A stretch of 64,000 bases of DNA, taken from assembly GCA_030267565.1 (NCBI GenBank), contig BRXU01000031.1, positions 868,001 through 932,000 of the forward strand, written 5' to 3'. This document shows, piece by piece, positions 35,401-47,500 of this stretch (positions within the stretch are counted from its first letter, which is position 1; each line of letters begins with the position of its first letter). Source of the DNA: Pleodorina starrii. Lineage: Eukaryota; Chlorophyta; Chlorophyceae; Chlamydomonadales; Volvocaceae. The notes under the pieces were generated by a model, which was not told the DNA's origin, made no database searches, and was given only the letters and a program-made list of their open reading frames with translations. The position numbers were made by a program, and so were the translations under genes.

Positions 35401-36273
35401 GACCCACGGGTCCGTCCCAGCCGCCCAGCCCCAGCCGCATACTGCCCAGCAACGACTCATCCCTCATCCGCGCTCTAAACCCTAAGCCCCTGATTCCCCC
35501 TTCCCGCCCCGCCCCTGTCCCGCCCCGCCCCTCCCCCCTCCCCGCGGCTGTCCGACCCCGCATCGCATCGCAGCGGAGCCCGCGACCGACGTGGCTGCCT
35601 ACCTGGTGCCCCTCATCCGCGCCGTGCCTAACAGCTCCGTCAACCCGCTGACGGGCTCCCTGTCCGCCACCTACATCCGCTTCCTCACGCAGTCAAAGGC
35701 GCTGCAGCAGATCGCAGCGGTGCGGACTTAGGGGGGAGGGGTGGGGTGGGGGGTGCAGGGCGGGCGGTGTCGGATGCCGGTGTTGGTCGATGAGGAGGGG
35801 TTGGGGCCCCATACTGTATGGGCCACACGGTACATACGAGGCCTTGCGGCGGGCGTTGTAGTGCAAGCCAAGGACGGTGTGTGTATGGGAGGAGGCTCGC
35901 ACGGGTCGGGTTGCTAGGGGTTGCTCTTGTGTGTCCGTTGCTCCCGCTTCCCCTTTCCCCACGTGTCAGCTTTGCCCAACCGGACTGATTTATATATATT
36001 TATATATATACATACATACATACATACATACATACATACATACATACATACATACATACATACATACATACATACATACATACATACAAACAAATACATA
36101 TGTATATACATATACATACATACATGTACATACATATATTTATTGCCGCTTTCCTCGGCTGACGGTTTACCCACCCCCACCTCCCTGAACCCCCACCTCC
36201 ACCCCCACCCCCACCCCCACAGCGCGTGTTGACGGGTGCTCGCAAAAGCCGCTACGTGCCCGAGGACGCGTGA
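32445..36273 (+). CDS. NYC1: Chlorophyll b reductase, NYC1-type short-chain dehydrogenase
   Basis: Eight phase-consistent exons: 32445-32790, 32954-33022, 33153-33214, 33747-33950, 34172-34333, 34749-34857, 35574-35719, 36223-36273 (382 aa). SDR hallmarks are the nucleotide-binding TGSTKGIG (111-118), NNAG (190-193) and catalytic YGATK (Tyr260, Lys264). The wording HIFNMDGAGADGNATPRFAA, HNLSPGMVTTELLMTGA, AKFFINCLAEPATDVAAYLV and the ending RKSRYVPEDA match plant NYC1 rather than the shorter NOL paralogue. The enzyme reduces the 7-formyl group of chlorophyll b with NADPH in the thylakoid, the first step of chlorophyll b breakdown. The first 105 residues are Ser/Ala/Arg-rich without acidic clusters, consistent with a chloroplast transit peptide. 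No transmembrane helix was seen, unlike plant NYC1. The start at MNLKLVMHA is chosen because it precedes this region; ATG at 32463 is an alternative. Introns 5-7 hold expanded simple repeats. Confidence 0.9.
34334..34460. repeat. GGTGGGTGGCTGGATGCG minisatellite in NYC1 intron
   Basis: The array starts at the first base of the intron (GTGGGTGGCTGGGTGG) and continues with units such as GGGTGGGTGGCTGGATGC. Confidence 0.9.
34858..35262. repeat. GGTGGGTGCCTG minisatellite in NYC1 intron
   Basis: About 400 bp of 4-bp-based (GGTG/GGTGCCTG/GGTGGATG) tandem repeats starting at the first base of the intron after AAC-TGC-CTA-G. It generates spurious Trp/Gly and Thr/His/Pro frames on the two strands. 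Confidence 0.95.
35987..36142. repeat. TATA and (CATA)n microsatellite in NYC1 intron
   Basis: A TATATAT stretch followed by about 25 copies of CATA, then mixed TATG/CATA, inside the last intron (35720-36222). Confidence 0.95.
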
Positions 36274-36687
36274 GCAGCTAGCAGGGGGAGGAGGAGGAGA
36301 AGGAGGAGGAGGAGGAGAAAGGGGAGGAGGAGGACGGGGGAGGAGGAGGAGGAGGAGGAGGGGGAGGAGGAGGGGGAGAAGACCGGCTGGATGGATGAGT
36401 GCCTGACTGGGCGACCTGCTCGCCTCAGTGCCCCATCGCATCAGCAGCTGATGTGCGGCTCCTGTTGTCTGCGGTTCAGGGGGGAGGCTTTGGAAGGAGG
36501 CCGGTGGTGGACCCTATTTGTGGGCCGAGTCGAGCTGGGAATGGGTGTTCGGGTAGTTTGCTTGGGGCGGTCGGGGCCGCAGCGGGCGCAACGAGCGCGG
36601 GCGGACGTCTCTCTCGCTGTGTGGCTGCGGAGGGGCGGATGGCGGATGGCGAAGTGGATAGGCCGAGGCAGCATCACGGGGGAGGGG

Positions 36688-36882
36688 CACACCACACCAC
36701 ACCAAACCACACCACACCAAACCACATCACACCACACCACACCACACCACACCACACCACATCACACCACACCACACCACACCAAACCAAACCACACCAA
36801 ACCACACCAAACCACACCAAACCACACCAAACCACACCAAACCACACCAAACCACACCAAACCACACCAAACCACATTGCAC
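36688..36882. repeat. ACCACACCAA tandem repeat
   Basis: The first part has a 5-bp CACAC/CACCA step (ACCACACCACACC). The second part is a regular 10-bp unit ACCACACCAA repeated about nine times. The array is open in several frames and yields VWCG-type shadow proteins on the minus strand. Confidence 0.95.
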
Positions 36883-37360
36883 CAAAGGCATTGGCGCGCA
36901 CGAGACGCCCGGGGCTCGGGGGGAGGGGGTGAGCAGGTGCCGGCGCTGGCGCGTGTGGGTGCCGGCACTGCACGGCGGCGTCTGCATTTCTTGCCTCGCC
37001 AAGTTTGGACACCACTACTACAATTATTACTGTATTGCGAGGAGCATTGGGCAGTAGTGCATGTGCGGGGCTCCCAACCTAGCCCAGGTCAGACCACCGG
37101 ATGCCGGGCAGGAGCGCGGTCTTCAACGTGTGCGGCGGCCGCTTTCGCCCTTGCGGTGAAGTGGGATGGCCGCAAGCCCGCAGTACATCAACGTACAAGC
37201 GGGCAGGAGAATACTAATCGCCAGCCGCTCCGCCGTGCACAGCTGGCGTGAACTTTCCAAGAATTCAGGATGACGAAGACGCCTGCAGGAACATATGCGA
37301 TGACTACAACCGTACGTCCTTGCGGCTTTCTCGCGCACACCGCGGCGCACGCCAAACTGT

Positions 37361-37627
37361 ATGACTGACATTCGTGATGTTGCGGCAATGGCTAGAAGCA
37401 AGCCTTTAAAGCCAGGAACAATTGTGGGCATTGTCGGGCAGAACCAGGCCGTTCTTGAGTTGCTGGCCGTGCCCGCGCCGGTGGCGTTATCACGTGATAG
37501 GCCATTTGAGGATAACGTTCCGACGGCTGAAGTTGCGTCTGGGCTTCAAATTCTAGGGTTTAAGGTCATGATTTGTCCTTTTCAGGATAACTCTTGCGTT
37601 TGTACGAGAAACAGGCAAAAACAGGTA
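37361..37627 (+). CDS. Possible exon of unknown gene
   Basis: An ATG-initiated frame of 89 codons (MTDIRDVAAMARSKPLKPGT..., ICPFQDNSCVCTRNRQKQ) ending at a good 5' splice site (CAG-GTATGT). The composition is balanced and not low complexity, unlike the shadows around it. A 3' splice site (TTTCAATTTTCAG) lies at 37721, but joining to it gives an immediate stop, so no complete gene can be built. It could be a relic. Confidence 0.2.
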
Positions 37628-39754
37628 TGTATGTGTTGCCTGTATGATATTGTAAGGAGGACCAGCGCGCCCCTATGCAAGTCATGCCGGTAAAAAGAAT
37701 CAACTTCATTTCAATTTTCAGGAATAACCTCAGGGCTTACAGAAATGGCCGCACGGAAGCGGACTCGTCGAAAAAAGTGTTGAAATATGCCCGTTCGGGG
37801 AAGGATGCAGGAAAGCCTTCCCTGCGTGCAATATTGCAAAGGTGAAGCAGCAACTTGGTATAAGCTCTAGCGCGCTAGCAAGCCCTTTCCACCTTGAGTA
37901 GGCTATAACCGGCTCCGTGCAGGACCGCCAGCATAGGACTAGGGTTCGTAATACCTTCTTACGTGAACAGGCATAACCTTCCTAGGGACTGGCACGGAAG
38001 AAAGCTAGTAGCGAGATATAAAAATGGGATTACGACTGCAAGTACATTAGTCGTTGCCGTTCATGGCAGGCGCGATCGATGCAACCTGGCCTTCTCGCGA
38101 TGGGAAGCCCGACTGTCGTGACGTAACGCAACTTTCTGTTTCTGTAACAGCGGCCTCCAGAGCCTTCGAACGTCATTTTGCATGCCTACCAATTGATTCC
38201 AATCAAGATGAAAGTTCCCGAAGGGCAGCGTTGCCACATGCCCTCTTTTAGCAAAGACGGCGCCAGCGCCAGCCTTTAGTAATACGCGCGGACGGCACAC
38301 CCAAAAAAGGGAGCACACAACCGCGCTTCTCTATGTTTGCATCTAGTCGACATACAGAGTACCAACGCAAGTGTGTCACATATTTTGTTTATCTGTCCCT
38401 CAAGTTGGATCTTGCTGTGTCCAGTTGGCGTAACTCTCCTAGAGGCTTACGGCCTGATGTATCCCCCAAACAACTGAACGTAACTCGCATGCATGTCGTT
38501 GGGGATATCAGAAAAGTTGCCCGTGGCGTACGCATACGCATCGAAACAGTGGTGAGGCGTCGATTTTCCTTCAGAGCCCTTGAGACCCAGGGACGAAGCC
38601 CCTGGGACAACAAGGCATACAGCTCGCACTGCCCAGAGTTACTTCGTATGATTTGTACGTGTTGATGATGTTTAGAGCAATACTGTGGGTTATAAATGAA
38701 AATGTTGCCGAGTTCCCATGCCATCGCGTCTCTGCATGAGCTGGGTCTCGATGCGGCTAAGCCTTCGCAATCTGCCATTGTCAGGCTGATAAGCATCATC
38801 ATAAAAGATCGTTATAGAGTCATGTGACTTCTGATTTCGACCCGCACTCGGGAAAGGTCGGTCGGCCCTACAGCGCACCGACACTAGCTTGGCATGTGCT
38901 TAACATACGTTCTAAAATGTATAATGTATGCATCTTTCTGTTCTGTTTGACTTTGACAGAAATCCCTTTGCACTGCGTGCGGTATGAGCGCCCAGAAATG
39001 GTCGTCCAACTGACAAATGAAAATCGGCATGCATAACCGCGTTAAATTGTTATGGTAATTAACGAAATAGTAGTAATACCCGTCAGTTGCTGAACAAATT
39101 GTGGCTTTTCGTTCTGTCCCGTACGAAAGAACTAAATGAACGTTAGTCGCCGACGTATGCATCGCCTGCATACAAAGTTACTTTATAATGTATGTCTTAT
39201 AGGTAATAACATACAATCCATGTCTTTAGCGGGTCCCTTGCTTGGCGTTGCCTTCCGCGTTGCCGACGCCCAGTAGCGCCCGAACGCGTGGAACTGAGGC
39301 GCTTATAAGCTCTCAGGTACCAGATAGTTATACGATTTCACAAGTAACCACTTCAAAACTTATCAAAGCGACCAAATAGTCATGTTCCGGCCTAGCGGTC
39401 CGCGTTGACGAGCGGACGTATGTATCTCAAGATTCACCACTCGACGGAAAAGAGGCAGCGCAGGTATGTAGCCATGGAAGAACTCCTGTCACCAAACGGC
39501 GTGCTGCAACCCGATTTGCGATGCCAGTTACGCTCGATCGGGCCAACCAGCTCTGGCACAACCGTACATTGTCCCGTACACGGCTCTCTGTCTGGATTTG
39601 TAACTTGTTTCCTGGTAGAGTTTGTGCTGTCACACGTAGATGGGCGTTCTCTGTTTGCAAACCGCATATTCCACATGGCCTGTCGCCGCTTCACCTTTCA
39701 GTAACGTCGTAACTTGCGCCGCTTCGTAGGCAACGCCTGCCAGCAAGTTGGGCA

Positions 39755-41707
39755 ATGGATGACGATAACATCTCAGTACCTTCAACCCTCCAAAATTCGA
39801 ATGATAGCAATGGATTGGGGCGCGGCTTCAAACGAGAGCGTGGGCTGTCAAAAGCGCTGTCTGTTCTGCGAGCCAACACGAAATTGCAGCTGCAGAGGCG
39901 TGGTTCTTCAAGCCACACGCGAATTGTGGAGGAGGAGGACGGATTCGAGGTCGAGGAAGACAGTACCTCCGTGGATGACTCCGCGCGCCGCCGCACAGGC
40001 TCTGGAACGGCCTCTTTGCAGCGCAACTTAAGCAGGCAAAGGTGCACCAATGCTGTGACGGGAGTGGAGGGACAACGGCGAAACGCACCTCGGGGCGAAT
40101 GGTCTCCGGCCGAGGAGGCAGTTCTGGCAAGGAAACACATGGAACTTGGAAACAAGTGGACGACTATTTCTCACTTTCTGCCTGCTAGGAGCGACAACGA
40201 TGTCAAGGTAGGATGGACCGTCGGGTTGGGTGCACCTTTGTTCGGCCCATTCAGACTCAAGAGTTCGTTGGGGCCACGCCGCGGGTTGGACCAACCTGCC
40301 GAGTTCTTAGAATAACAGATTAAGCGCCATTCTAACCTGTGGGTTAACCCATTGCCGTCTGGCCGTTTTCGGCGGTTCATGCTTCCAAAATATCCAGAAC
40401 ATATGGCACAGCACGCTGCGCTCCAAGAACTCGGAGCGCCGCTCTTTTCTCCGCACCTACGCGCGGGCTGTCCGCGACTGCGCTAACGACGCGGAGGCGC
40501 GCAAGCAGGCGTACGAGATGGCGCAGCGCATGTGCGGGCCGCCCCAGCCCATCGAGCAGGCGCTCGCGGCAGTGCAGCAGCAGTACCAGCAGCAGCTGGC
40601 GATGCAGGCAAGCCTGGCCGACCAGGACGAGGCGCTTGCGGAGGGGGACTCACCCGTGTACATGCCGGAGCATGACCAGGATGCCGGCACGCCATCGGAC
40701 GTCGGTATGGACCGCGAGTTGCTGCAGGAGCACGCTGCGGCGGCCCCCACGACCTCGCAGCAGCATCAGCAGGCCATGCAGGAGACCGGGTTGATGGACC
40801 CGTCGCTGGTGTCCGGATCCGGATCCGGTACCTGTAGCCGCACCAACAGCGCGGCAGACTCGCAGCAGCAGAACCACCACCAGCACCACCACCACCACCA
40901 CCAGCAGCAGCAGCAGCAGCTCAACGGCGCGAGAGGTAGGTTTGCGGTGTGGTTGCGCTGCTCACAAAAGCGGCGGAGGGGCGAAGGGGGCTGTTTCCGG
41001 GGCTGTTTGAACCGCAGCCCTCCCTCTTGCTTGCTGTCTTTCTACATTCCGTGGAGCAAATCTGCGGATCCGAAACCACCGAAACCACAGCGACATCCGG
41101 AGCGGAAGCGACATCCAGACGGGCGCCTCTGTGCGTGTTCCTGCCATCTGGAGTCTCAACGCCCGCCCGCCCGCCCACTCGTCCCTCCGCGCCTCCCCGC
41201 GGGCACGCAGGCCCCTATCCCTGCAACATGCTGTGCGGAGCGCCAGATGCGGTGCCCTGCGCCAGCGCCAGCGCCTGCGCCAGCCCATTCGACGTGCTCG
41301 ATGCTGCCGCTGCCGCCGGCGGCTGCTTCCTGGCGTACCCCTCGCAGATGCAGGCGCGCGGCTCGCTGTCCCTGAACCGGGACAGCAGCCACAGCCGGGG
41401 CCTCAGCGCCGGTCACCAGCCGCTGCTCGGCAACCACCCGCAGCAGCAGCAGCAGCTGCAGCTCCTCGCAGACGAGCCGGGGTCCTACCACCACCACCAC
41501 CAGCAACACCAGCAACAGCAACAGCAGCAGCAGCAGCACCCGGGCCAAGCGCAGGCGTGTTCGGCCTCGCACCCGGGGGGCCCCGAGGTTGTGGACTCCT
41601 CCTGCCTGACCCGCCTCTCAGCTCTCCAGCTGGCGGACCAACGGATGCAGCTCCACCAACAACAGCACCACCAACAACAACAACAACACCAGCAGCAGCA
41701 GCAACAA

Positions 41708-41739
<32 letters not shown>

Positions 41740-44591
41740 ACAGCAAGAACAGCAGCTGCTGCAACAGCAGCAGCAAATGCAACAGCTGCAGCAGCTGCAG
41801 CAGCAGCAAATGCTGCAGCACCAGCAGCAGCACCAGCAGCAGGAGCTTGCCATGGCCAGCTCGCCATCCCCGGGCCACCAACAGCAGGGCCGCGTGTCGC
41901 TGCCTCCGCTGCCCCCACCAGCAGCATCGCAGCAGCAAGCACCCTACGGCGACCTGTGTTGCGACGGCATGGCCGCGGCTTGTGGGAATGCGGCGCTGGC
42001 GCCACACGGCGTTGGCGTTGGCGTGCCGCTGTCGGAGGCGGCTGCGTGCGTGGGCCTCCCGAGCGCTACCGACCTGGACGATATGTTGGCCCTGGGCCTG
42101 GATCTGAGTCCGGAGGAGATGGCGATGCTGGGGGGCGGGCCGAGCAACGGCGGTGCCCAGCCGCCGCAGCAGCTGCTGCAGTCGCAGCCGCAGCAGCAGC
42201 AGGGTCCGGTTGGTATGTGCTGCGGGGCCGGTGGGGAGACGAGCGACCCGCAGCAGCACGCGCAGCAGCAGCAGCACGAGCAGCAGCAGCAGCAGGTAAG
42301 CTGTGTGGATGCCTCTGGGGCCTTGCCGGGTTGGTGTGGGTTGTCTCCACGCAAGTCCCGAGGAGGCGCCCTGGGGCGTCCTGGAGCCAATTTTCGTGCG
42401 CGTGTTCCAATCCATGCTCGACTCGCCGCTAAGCAGGCCTCGGCCTTTCCTTGCTTTCCTTCCCTTGCTTCCTCCGGGCCCCTCCTCCCTGCAGCACCAG
42501 CAGCAGATGGCGATGCTGCAACGCCAGCCCGGCTCGGGAGTGCTCGTCGACAGCGCAGCGCTCCACCCGCATCACCACCACCAGCAGCACCATCAGCAAT
42601 TCAATGCCGGGCAGCGCGGGCCTCACGGTGGCCCCGCCTGCGTCGACTCAGACGACCGCCAGCCCCAGCCCCCGCATCACCACCAGCGGCCGCAGCAGCA
42701 GCAGCCGCAGCAGCATCAGGTCGTGCAGATGGACGACTTTGAATCGCTGCTTGCAGAGCTGGAGGCTCGCAACCGTCTGCGGGTGCACTCGCACACGCAC
42801 CACCAGCACAATCACCCCTTTGGCGGCTCCTACAGTCTGCAGCTGCCGGACCTGCAGCCGCAGGGCCCGCAGCCCCAGCCGGACGACCCACTGGGCCTGG
42901 CGCTGGGCTCTCCATACGCGTACCGCTGCTACGCCGCCTCCCTGGACTCGCAGTCTCTCGGCCCCGGTGCGCGCTGCGGCCTCATTGCGCCGCACAACAC
43001 CGTGGTTGAGCTCAACAGCCTCGCGAGCGCGAGCTGCTCCTCCACCATTGAGCTGCTCACCTCGGGTGGGTGTGATGGGGTGACTGGGGGACTGGAGGGG
43101 CCGGGTTAAGGGGTGTGGGTGGCCGTGCGTCTTTCTTTCTTTCTTCCCAGGTCGTCCCGTTACGAGCCGTCTATGCCATCATGCTCATACCTGGCCCTCT
43201 CTGCGCGTCCTGTCCTGTCCTGTCGTGTCCTGTCCTGTCCTGTCGTGTCTTGCCCTGTCTTGTCCTGTCCTGTCGTGTCCTGTCATGTCATGTCATGTCC
43301 TGCCCAGCCACGTTCCCGAGCCGGGCCCGGGGTAGGCCTGGAGCTCGCCCGCGTTCCTCTCTCCCATGCCGCCGCCTCCTCCTTGTCCTCGTCTTCCTCC
43401 TGGCTGAAACTCTGTCCCGCCGCCGCTGTCTCACCTTGTCATCTCCCTCCCTCCGCCACTCCCTCACTCCCTGATCCCTCCCTCCGCCGGTGCCGCCGTA
43501 CCGCAGGCCAGCAGGCCTTTTTGGACGGCTCCAAGCCGCCGCATCCGGGCCAGGCAGGGCCGGGCTGCCAGCAGCCCCCCGCGGCGGTGCGCCGCGGCTC
43601 CGCTCTGGGCATGTTCAGCGGTGCACAGTGCGGTCCCCACGGGGGCTGTAACGCCAACGAGAGTTTCAGCAACGCCAGCAGCGGCCTGCTGTCGCCGCTG
43701 GGCACCAGCAGCGGCCACGCCACGTTCACGGGCCATCATCGCCCCCACGGCCCGCAGTACACCCTGCCCGGAGGCGGAGGCCCGGGCGGCGCCAGCAACT
43801 GCAACAGCAACTGCAACGGTATTTGGCACGCGTCCGCGTCCTTATGCGGCGGCGGCGGCGGCTACCCCAGCGGCGGGGGCACCGCGGGCTGGGGCGCCGG
43901 GGTGCTCCGCCAGGGCGGCGGCTCCGCCGCCGCCGCCGCCAGCGGCGGCGGCGGCGGCGGCTCCCGCACGCTGAGCTCCCCAATCGCATTTAGCGGCGAC
44001 GCGGTCGCCGGCGGAGCCGGCGACGCCGCCGCCGCGGCGGCGGCGGGCGGTCTGGCGGGGCCGCCGCTGGCGGCGCCGGGTGGCGGCGGCGGCGGCGGCG
44101 GCAGTGGGCTGATGGGTCGCGGCTCGGGCCTGGTTCCCAGCATGCTTTCCCTGGTGGTGCCAGCGCAGGTGGATGTGGTGACGATGGGGCTGGACAGCGG
44201 TGATCTGTTGGACTGCATGATGGAGATGGACTGTGAGGGCGAGCCGGCGGCGGCGGAGGCGGCGGCGACCGGCAGCGGCAGCGGCGTGGTGACCGAGGAG
44301 ACGCTGGATCTGGCGCTGCGTGCTTCTTCGAGGGCGGCGCTGATGCAGCAGCAGAACCTGCAGCAACAGCAGCAGCAACAGCAGCAGAACCTGCAGCAGC
44401 AGCAGATGCAGCTGCAGATGCAGCAGCATGCGTCTGCGCAGATGGCGGGGGAGGGGCAGGGGATGATGATGCCTGCTACTGGCGGTGGCAGCGGCGGCGG
44501 CGGGGGCTCCGCCGCCGCGCAGCAGTGCTGGCCGGCCGTCAAGGTTCGGCCGTATAACAGTGGAAGGATCGGGCCGCTGCTGCGGCTGTGA
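39755..44591 (+). CDS. Gln-rich single-repeat MYB transcription factor, 1243 aa
   Basis: Five exons join in phase: 39755-40207, 40398-40935, 41211-42295, 42495-43065, 43507-44591. One MYB repeat spans about residues 113-160: RGEWSPAEEAVLARKHMELG then NKWTTISHFLPARSDNDVK-NIWHSTLRSK. Its tryptophans (116, 135, 154) are exactly 19 apart, and DNDVKNIWHSTLRSK matches the DNA-recognition helix of R3-type repeats. An intron falls in DVK|NIW, inside that helix. No second repeat precedes it; the upstream sequence is acidic. After the repeat come roughly 1000 residues of low complexity: poly-Gln with His (about 475-545 and others), Gly and Ala runs, and short acidic-hydrophobic islands (LDDMLALGLDLSPEEMAMLG; MDDFESLLAELEAR; LDSGDLLDCMMEMDCEG) that look like activation modules. 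The role is inferred as a nuclear DNA-binding regulator; targets are unknown. Confidence 0.85.
41640..41845 (+). repeat. Coding CAG/CAA tract (poly-Gln) in MYB gene
   Basis: About 65 codons, mostly glutamine with a few His, Leu, Met and Glu, encoded by mixed CAG and CAA. The other frames read poly-Ala, poly-Ser/Thr or, on the opposite strand, poly-Leu/Cys, and these are artefacts. Confidence 0.95.
43203..43306. repeat. TGTCC tandem repeat in MYB intron
   Basis: CCTGTCCTGTCGTG-type pentamer repeats in intron 43066-43506. Confidence 0.9.
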
Positions 44592-47500
44592 GAGGCGCTC
44601 CAGTGGGGTTCTCGCGGTAAAGGAAGAGGGAGGGAGAGAGGGAGAGTACTCGACGGGAGCGAGGAGCGGAGGGGGTACAGAAAGAAACATGGAGGAGGGG
44701 AGCCACGAGGGGAGGGGCCCTGCGTGTGTTTGTGTGGTGTGTGCTCTTCGTGCATTGGTGCATTGGTGCGCGGGACCCTGGTCGGATGTGACCCTGCCGG
44801 ATGTGACCCTGGTCGGCTGCTCCTCCTCCTCTACCGGGGGCCTGTATGTAGTAGTTCCGCCTCGCCCCACCTCGTTGCGGGTGGTCTCTGGACGATTTGG
44901 CGCCGCGCGATTTGGCGCAGCGCGGTGCAATGTCGTGCGGTGCGATGCGGGCATTGAGAGCCGATGCGAGCTAGTTCCTGCAGATGCTGCAGATTCCCGG
45001 AGATCCAGATCTCTGATTACATGCGGGCGCCCGAGGTCTACTCGGTGGTGTCACACATGGGTGCATGCGGCCTAAGCGGCTCCTAGGGTGGGATTCCGAT
45101 GGCTGTCGACGTGCGTGCGTGCGTGGGCTAGCTGCCGATGCGCGCGTGAGCGTGTGCGTGCGCGTGTGCGTGTGCGTGTGTGTGTTTGGGATCTTTAGGG
45201 ACCCGGGTTGGACGGGTGGGGTCCCCCGTAAGATTACGGACCGGGAGGAAGGGCCGCGTCAGGCCCCTTCCCGGTCCCGAAGACCGACGAACTGCCTCCT
45301 CTTGCTGGTGGTGGTGCCGGCGGCTGCGGCTGTTGCGACTTGCGCTAGTCTCACCCCGGGTCTGCAAGGATATATGCACTGGGAGTGGCAGAAGAGAGCA
45401 AACGAAAAAGGGGGGAGGGAGGTCACGAAAAGTGCGTTGGCTGTGAGTTGGTACAGGCGTGGTTGGGGGTTTGTGCATTGCGCGCGGAGGGAGGAGGAGA
45501 CGGGCGCCAAGCACTTTTGGGGGCATGAATTGCGTTGTGCGTGGCTGGGAGAGCCAGGCTACGTCCCCTCTTGAGGTTTCGAAAAAAAGGTTTCCGGTTG
45601 AAGCGACTCGGGCAGGCGGCAGGCCCGCTGAGGCTTGCCCCCCGGGAGTGCAGACCTCCGTTGTTTGCTGCAGGTCTTTTTGAATTCATTTTTCTTGGAA
45701 GTTGTACGGTATAGGATCTTGTTGCCCTAGGGTGGTTTCGGGGGAGCTTGCGTGGTGTTGTGTGTTGCGTGGTTGCGCACCTCGCGCGGCGGGCGGGGGT
45801 CGGGTCAACATTATTGGGGATCGGGGCTGGGACTGAGGCGCGGGATGGCAGGGAAAGGGAAAGGGGAGCCACAGCAGCTTCGACACCCACCGCCGCGGCG
45901 CTTCCACCTCCACCTCTCCAACCGTCCCCCGCCTCTCCGCCGCTTCGTTGCCACTACGACGACCATCGACCGGCACCCCTCCCATCCACGGATTGATTCC
46001 GTCCCGCGCGCGAGGTGTCCATCAGGCGCCCACTTCCCGAGTGGCCTGAGGATACCGCCGGAAGCGCGCGCGCGCGCGTGTCGTCGCTCGCGCGCAATTT
46101 CATCACCCCGGGCGCTCGTTATTCTTGAATCAATGGCGGCCAAAATAGCGGGTTCGGCATCCTCCTCCTTGGCGTGTTGGTTGGGTTTCTTGGTTTTGCT
46201 GCGGGTGTGAGAGGCTCGCTGCGAGGCGAGGTGCGGTGCGGTGCTGTGCTGTGCTGTGCTGCACGCGCGAGGGCGCGGGTGTGTGAAGATGGTAGCGTGG
46301 GGCTCTTACGCCTGCGCGGCGCTGCTGAACGAAACACACTGACAAGTGTCTTAAACGAAAGCGCGCTTTCGTTTCCCAGCAAAGAACACACGTACATTGG
46401 ACTTTGGTCTGTCTGTCACCGGCCCCGGCGCTACGGTGCCGTCCTAGATTCGCGAGGCACCGCCGGGCAATATGGGGCTGCTCCCTCGCTCCATGCGAGG
46501 GGAGGGCTGCGGCTGGCGGACTCCTATGGCCTTTGCCTCGGCGATGTCTGTGCAATGCATGTGGCACGTGGCGGGGGCCTTATCAATGCTACGGGAAATA
46601 AGAGGTACCGCTGCCGCCTGCGCGGCGGCTTCCTGCATAGTTGGTTTTCAGGCGCGATTTGCACGGGCCGTCTCCGCTGTTCTCCGGCGCGGATACGGGC
46701 GCGCGGGCGCGTCCCGTTCCCTTTCCCTCGGGGGCGGGCACGCCACCCAGTTTGTTGTCTCGAGCCCCGGGGCCGCTCGCTGTTGCTTATTTTCTCGGCT
46801 CGGGGCTGCTGCTGCTGCTGCCGCTGCCTGCCCTGCGCTGCGCTGTACGGCGTTCTTTCAGGGCGTCGTCCCTGGCCGCCTGGTCGTCACAAAGCAGGCA
46901 GGCAGGCAGGGATCAGGGTTGTTGGACTTATTGACAGCGGTTTGCCGGTACAGTACTGCCATCTGCATATATCCGTACTCCCTGAGGGATTAGAGGGGCG
47001 GGGGCGAGAGCGCGCGACCCCACCCCCCCCCCCCACAGTTTCGACGGTTGGGGAGATCCGCCACTGCAGGGCCCCACCGTTGCCGTCGTCGCTTCCGGTT
47101 GTTGTGACTCGTCCGTCCAAAATCGCAAAGAACCGCAATATGCGCCTCTGCCGGCGGTGCCTGCAACTTGCGCCTGCAAAATGCGCCTCTGCCGGCTCGT
47201 TGTCAAGCGGCTTTTTTCCCCACCACCCAGTGCACCTTACCCGCCGCCGCGGCCTGCGACGTTACCGCTTCCGCATAAGGTGGTCTTGGCACGGGGTGGG
47301 GGGGGTGGGGCGGTGGCCATGCGTGTGTTGTTTGTGGCCATGCATGCCCTTGTGTTGATGGGAATTGTTGGGTGTTGAGTGGGTGAGCGGGCTCTACTTA
47401 CATAGCTGGCGGGCGATCAAGGGGGATGGTGGGTTCGGCGCGCGCAGTTGTTGTGGGGGCATGATGTACGACACGGGTGCCGTACCGGTGTGTGCATCGC

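Larger units (their letters stand above)
36274..39754. other. 3.5-kb intergenic region with simple repeats, no defensible gene
   Basis: The first part is the NYC1 3' flank: a purine run of GGAGGAGGA units at 36278-36381 and an ACCACACCAA repeat at 36688-36882. From about 37240 to 39750 the sequence becomes AT-richer. It contains one possible exon at 37361-37627 (listed separately) and otherwise short frames without domains. The last few hundred bases should carry the MYB-gene promoter. Confidence 0.5.

Noticed and set aside
34846..35485. Trp/Gly/Val-rich and Thr/His/Pro-rich frames on both strands
   Set aside because: Products of the GGTG/GGTGCCTG minisatellite in an NYC1 intron.
36441..37015. 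Minus-strand proteins with VWCGVVWCG repeats
   Set aside because: Translation of the ACCACACCAA tandem repeat.
41131..42432. 433-codon + frame and several minus frames rich in Ala, Thr, Leu or Cys
   Set aside because: Shadows of the CAG/CAA-rich MYB exon; the Gln frame is supported by splice phase and flanking MYB sequence.
46174..47358. 394-codon + frame
   Set aside because: GC-rich, Arg/Cys-heavy, no domain, no splice-site context; a chance frame in a probable UTR or intergenic region.
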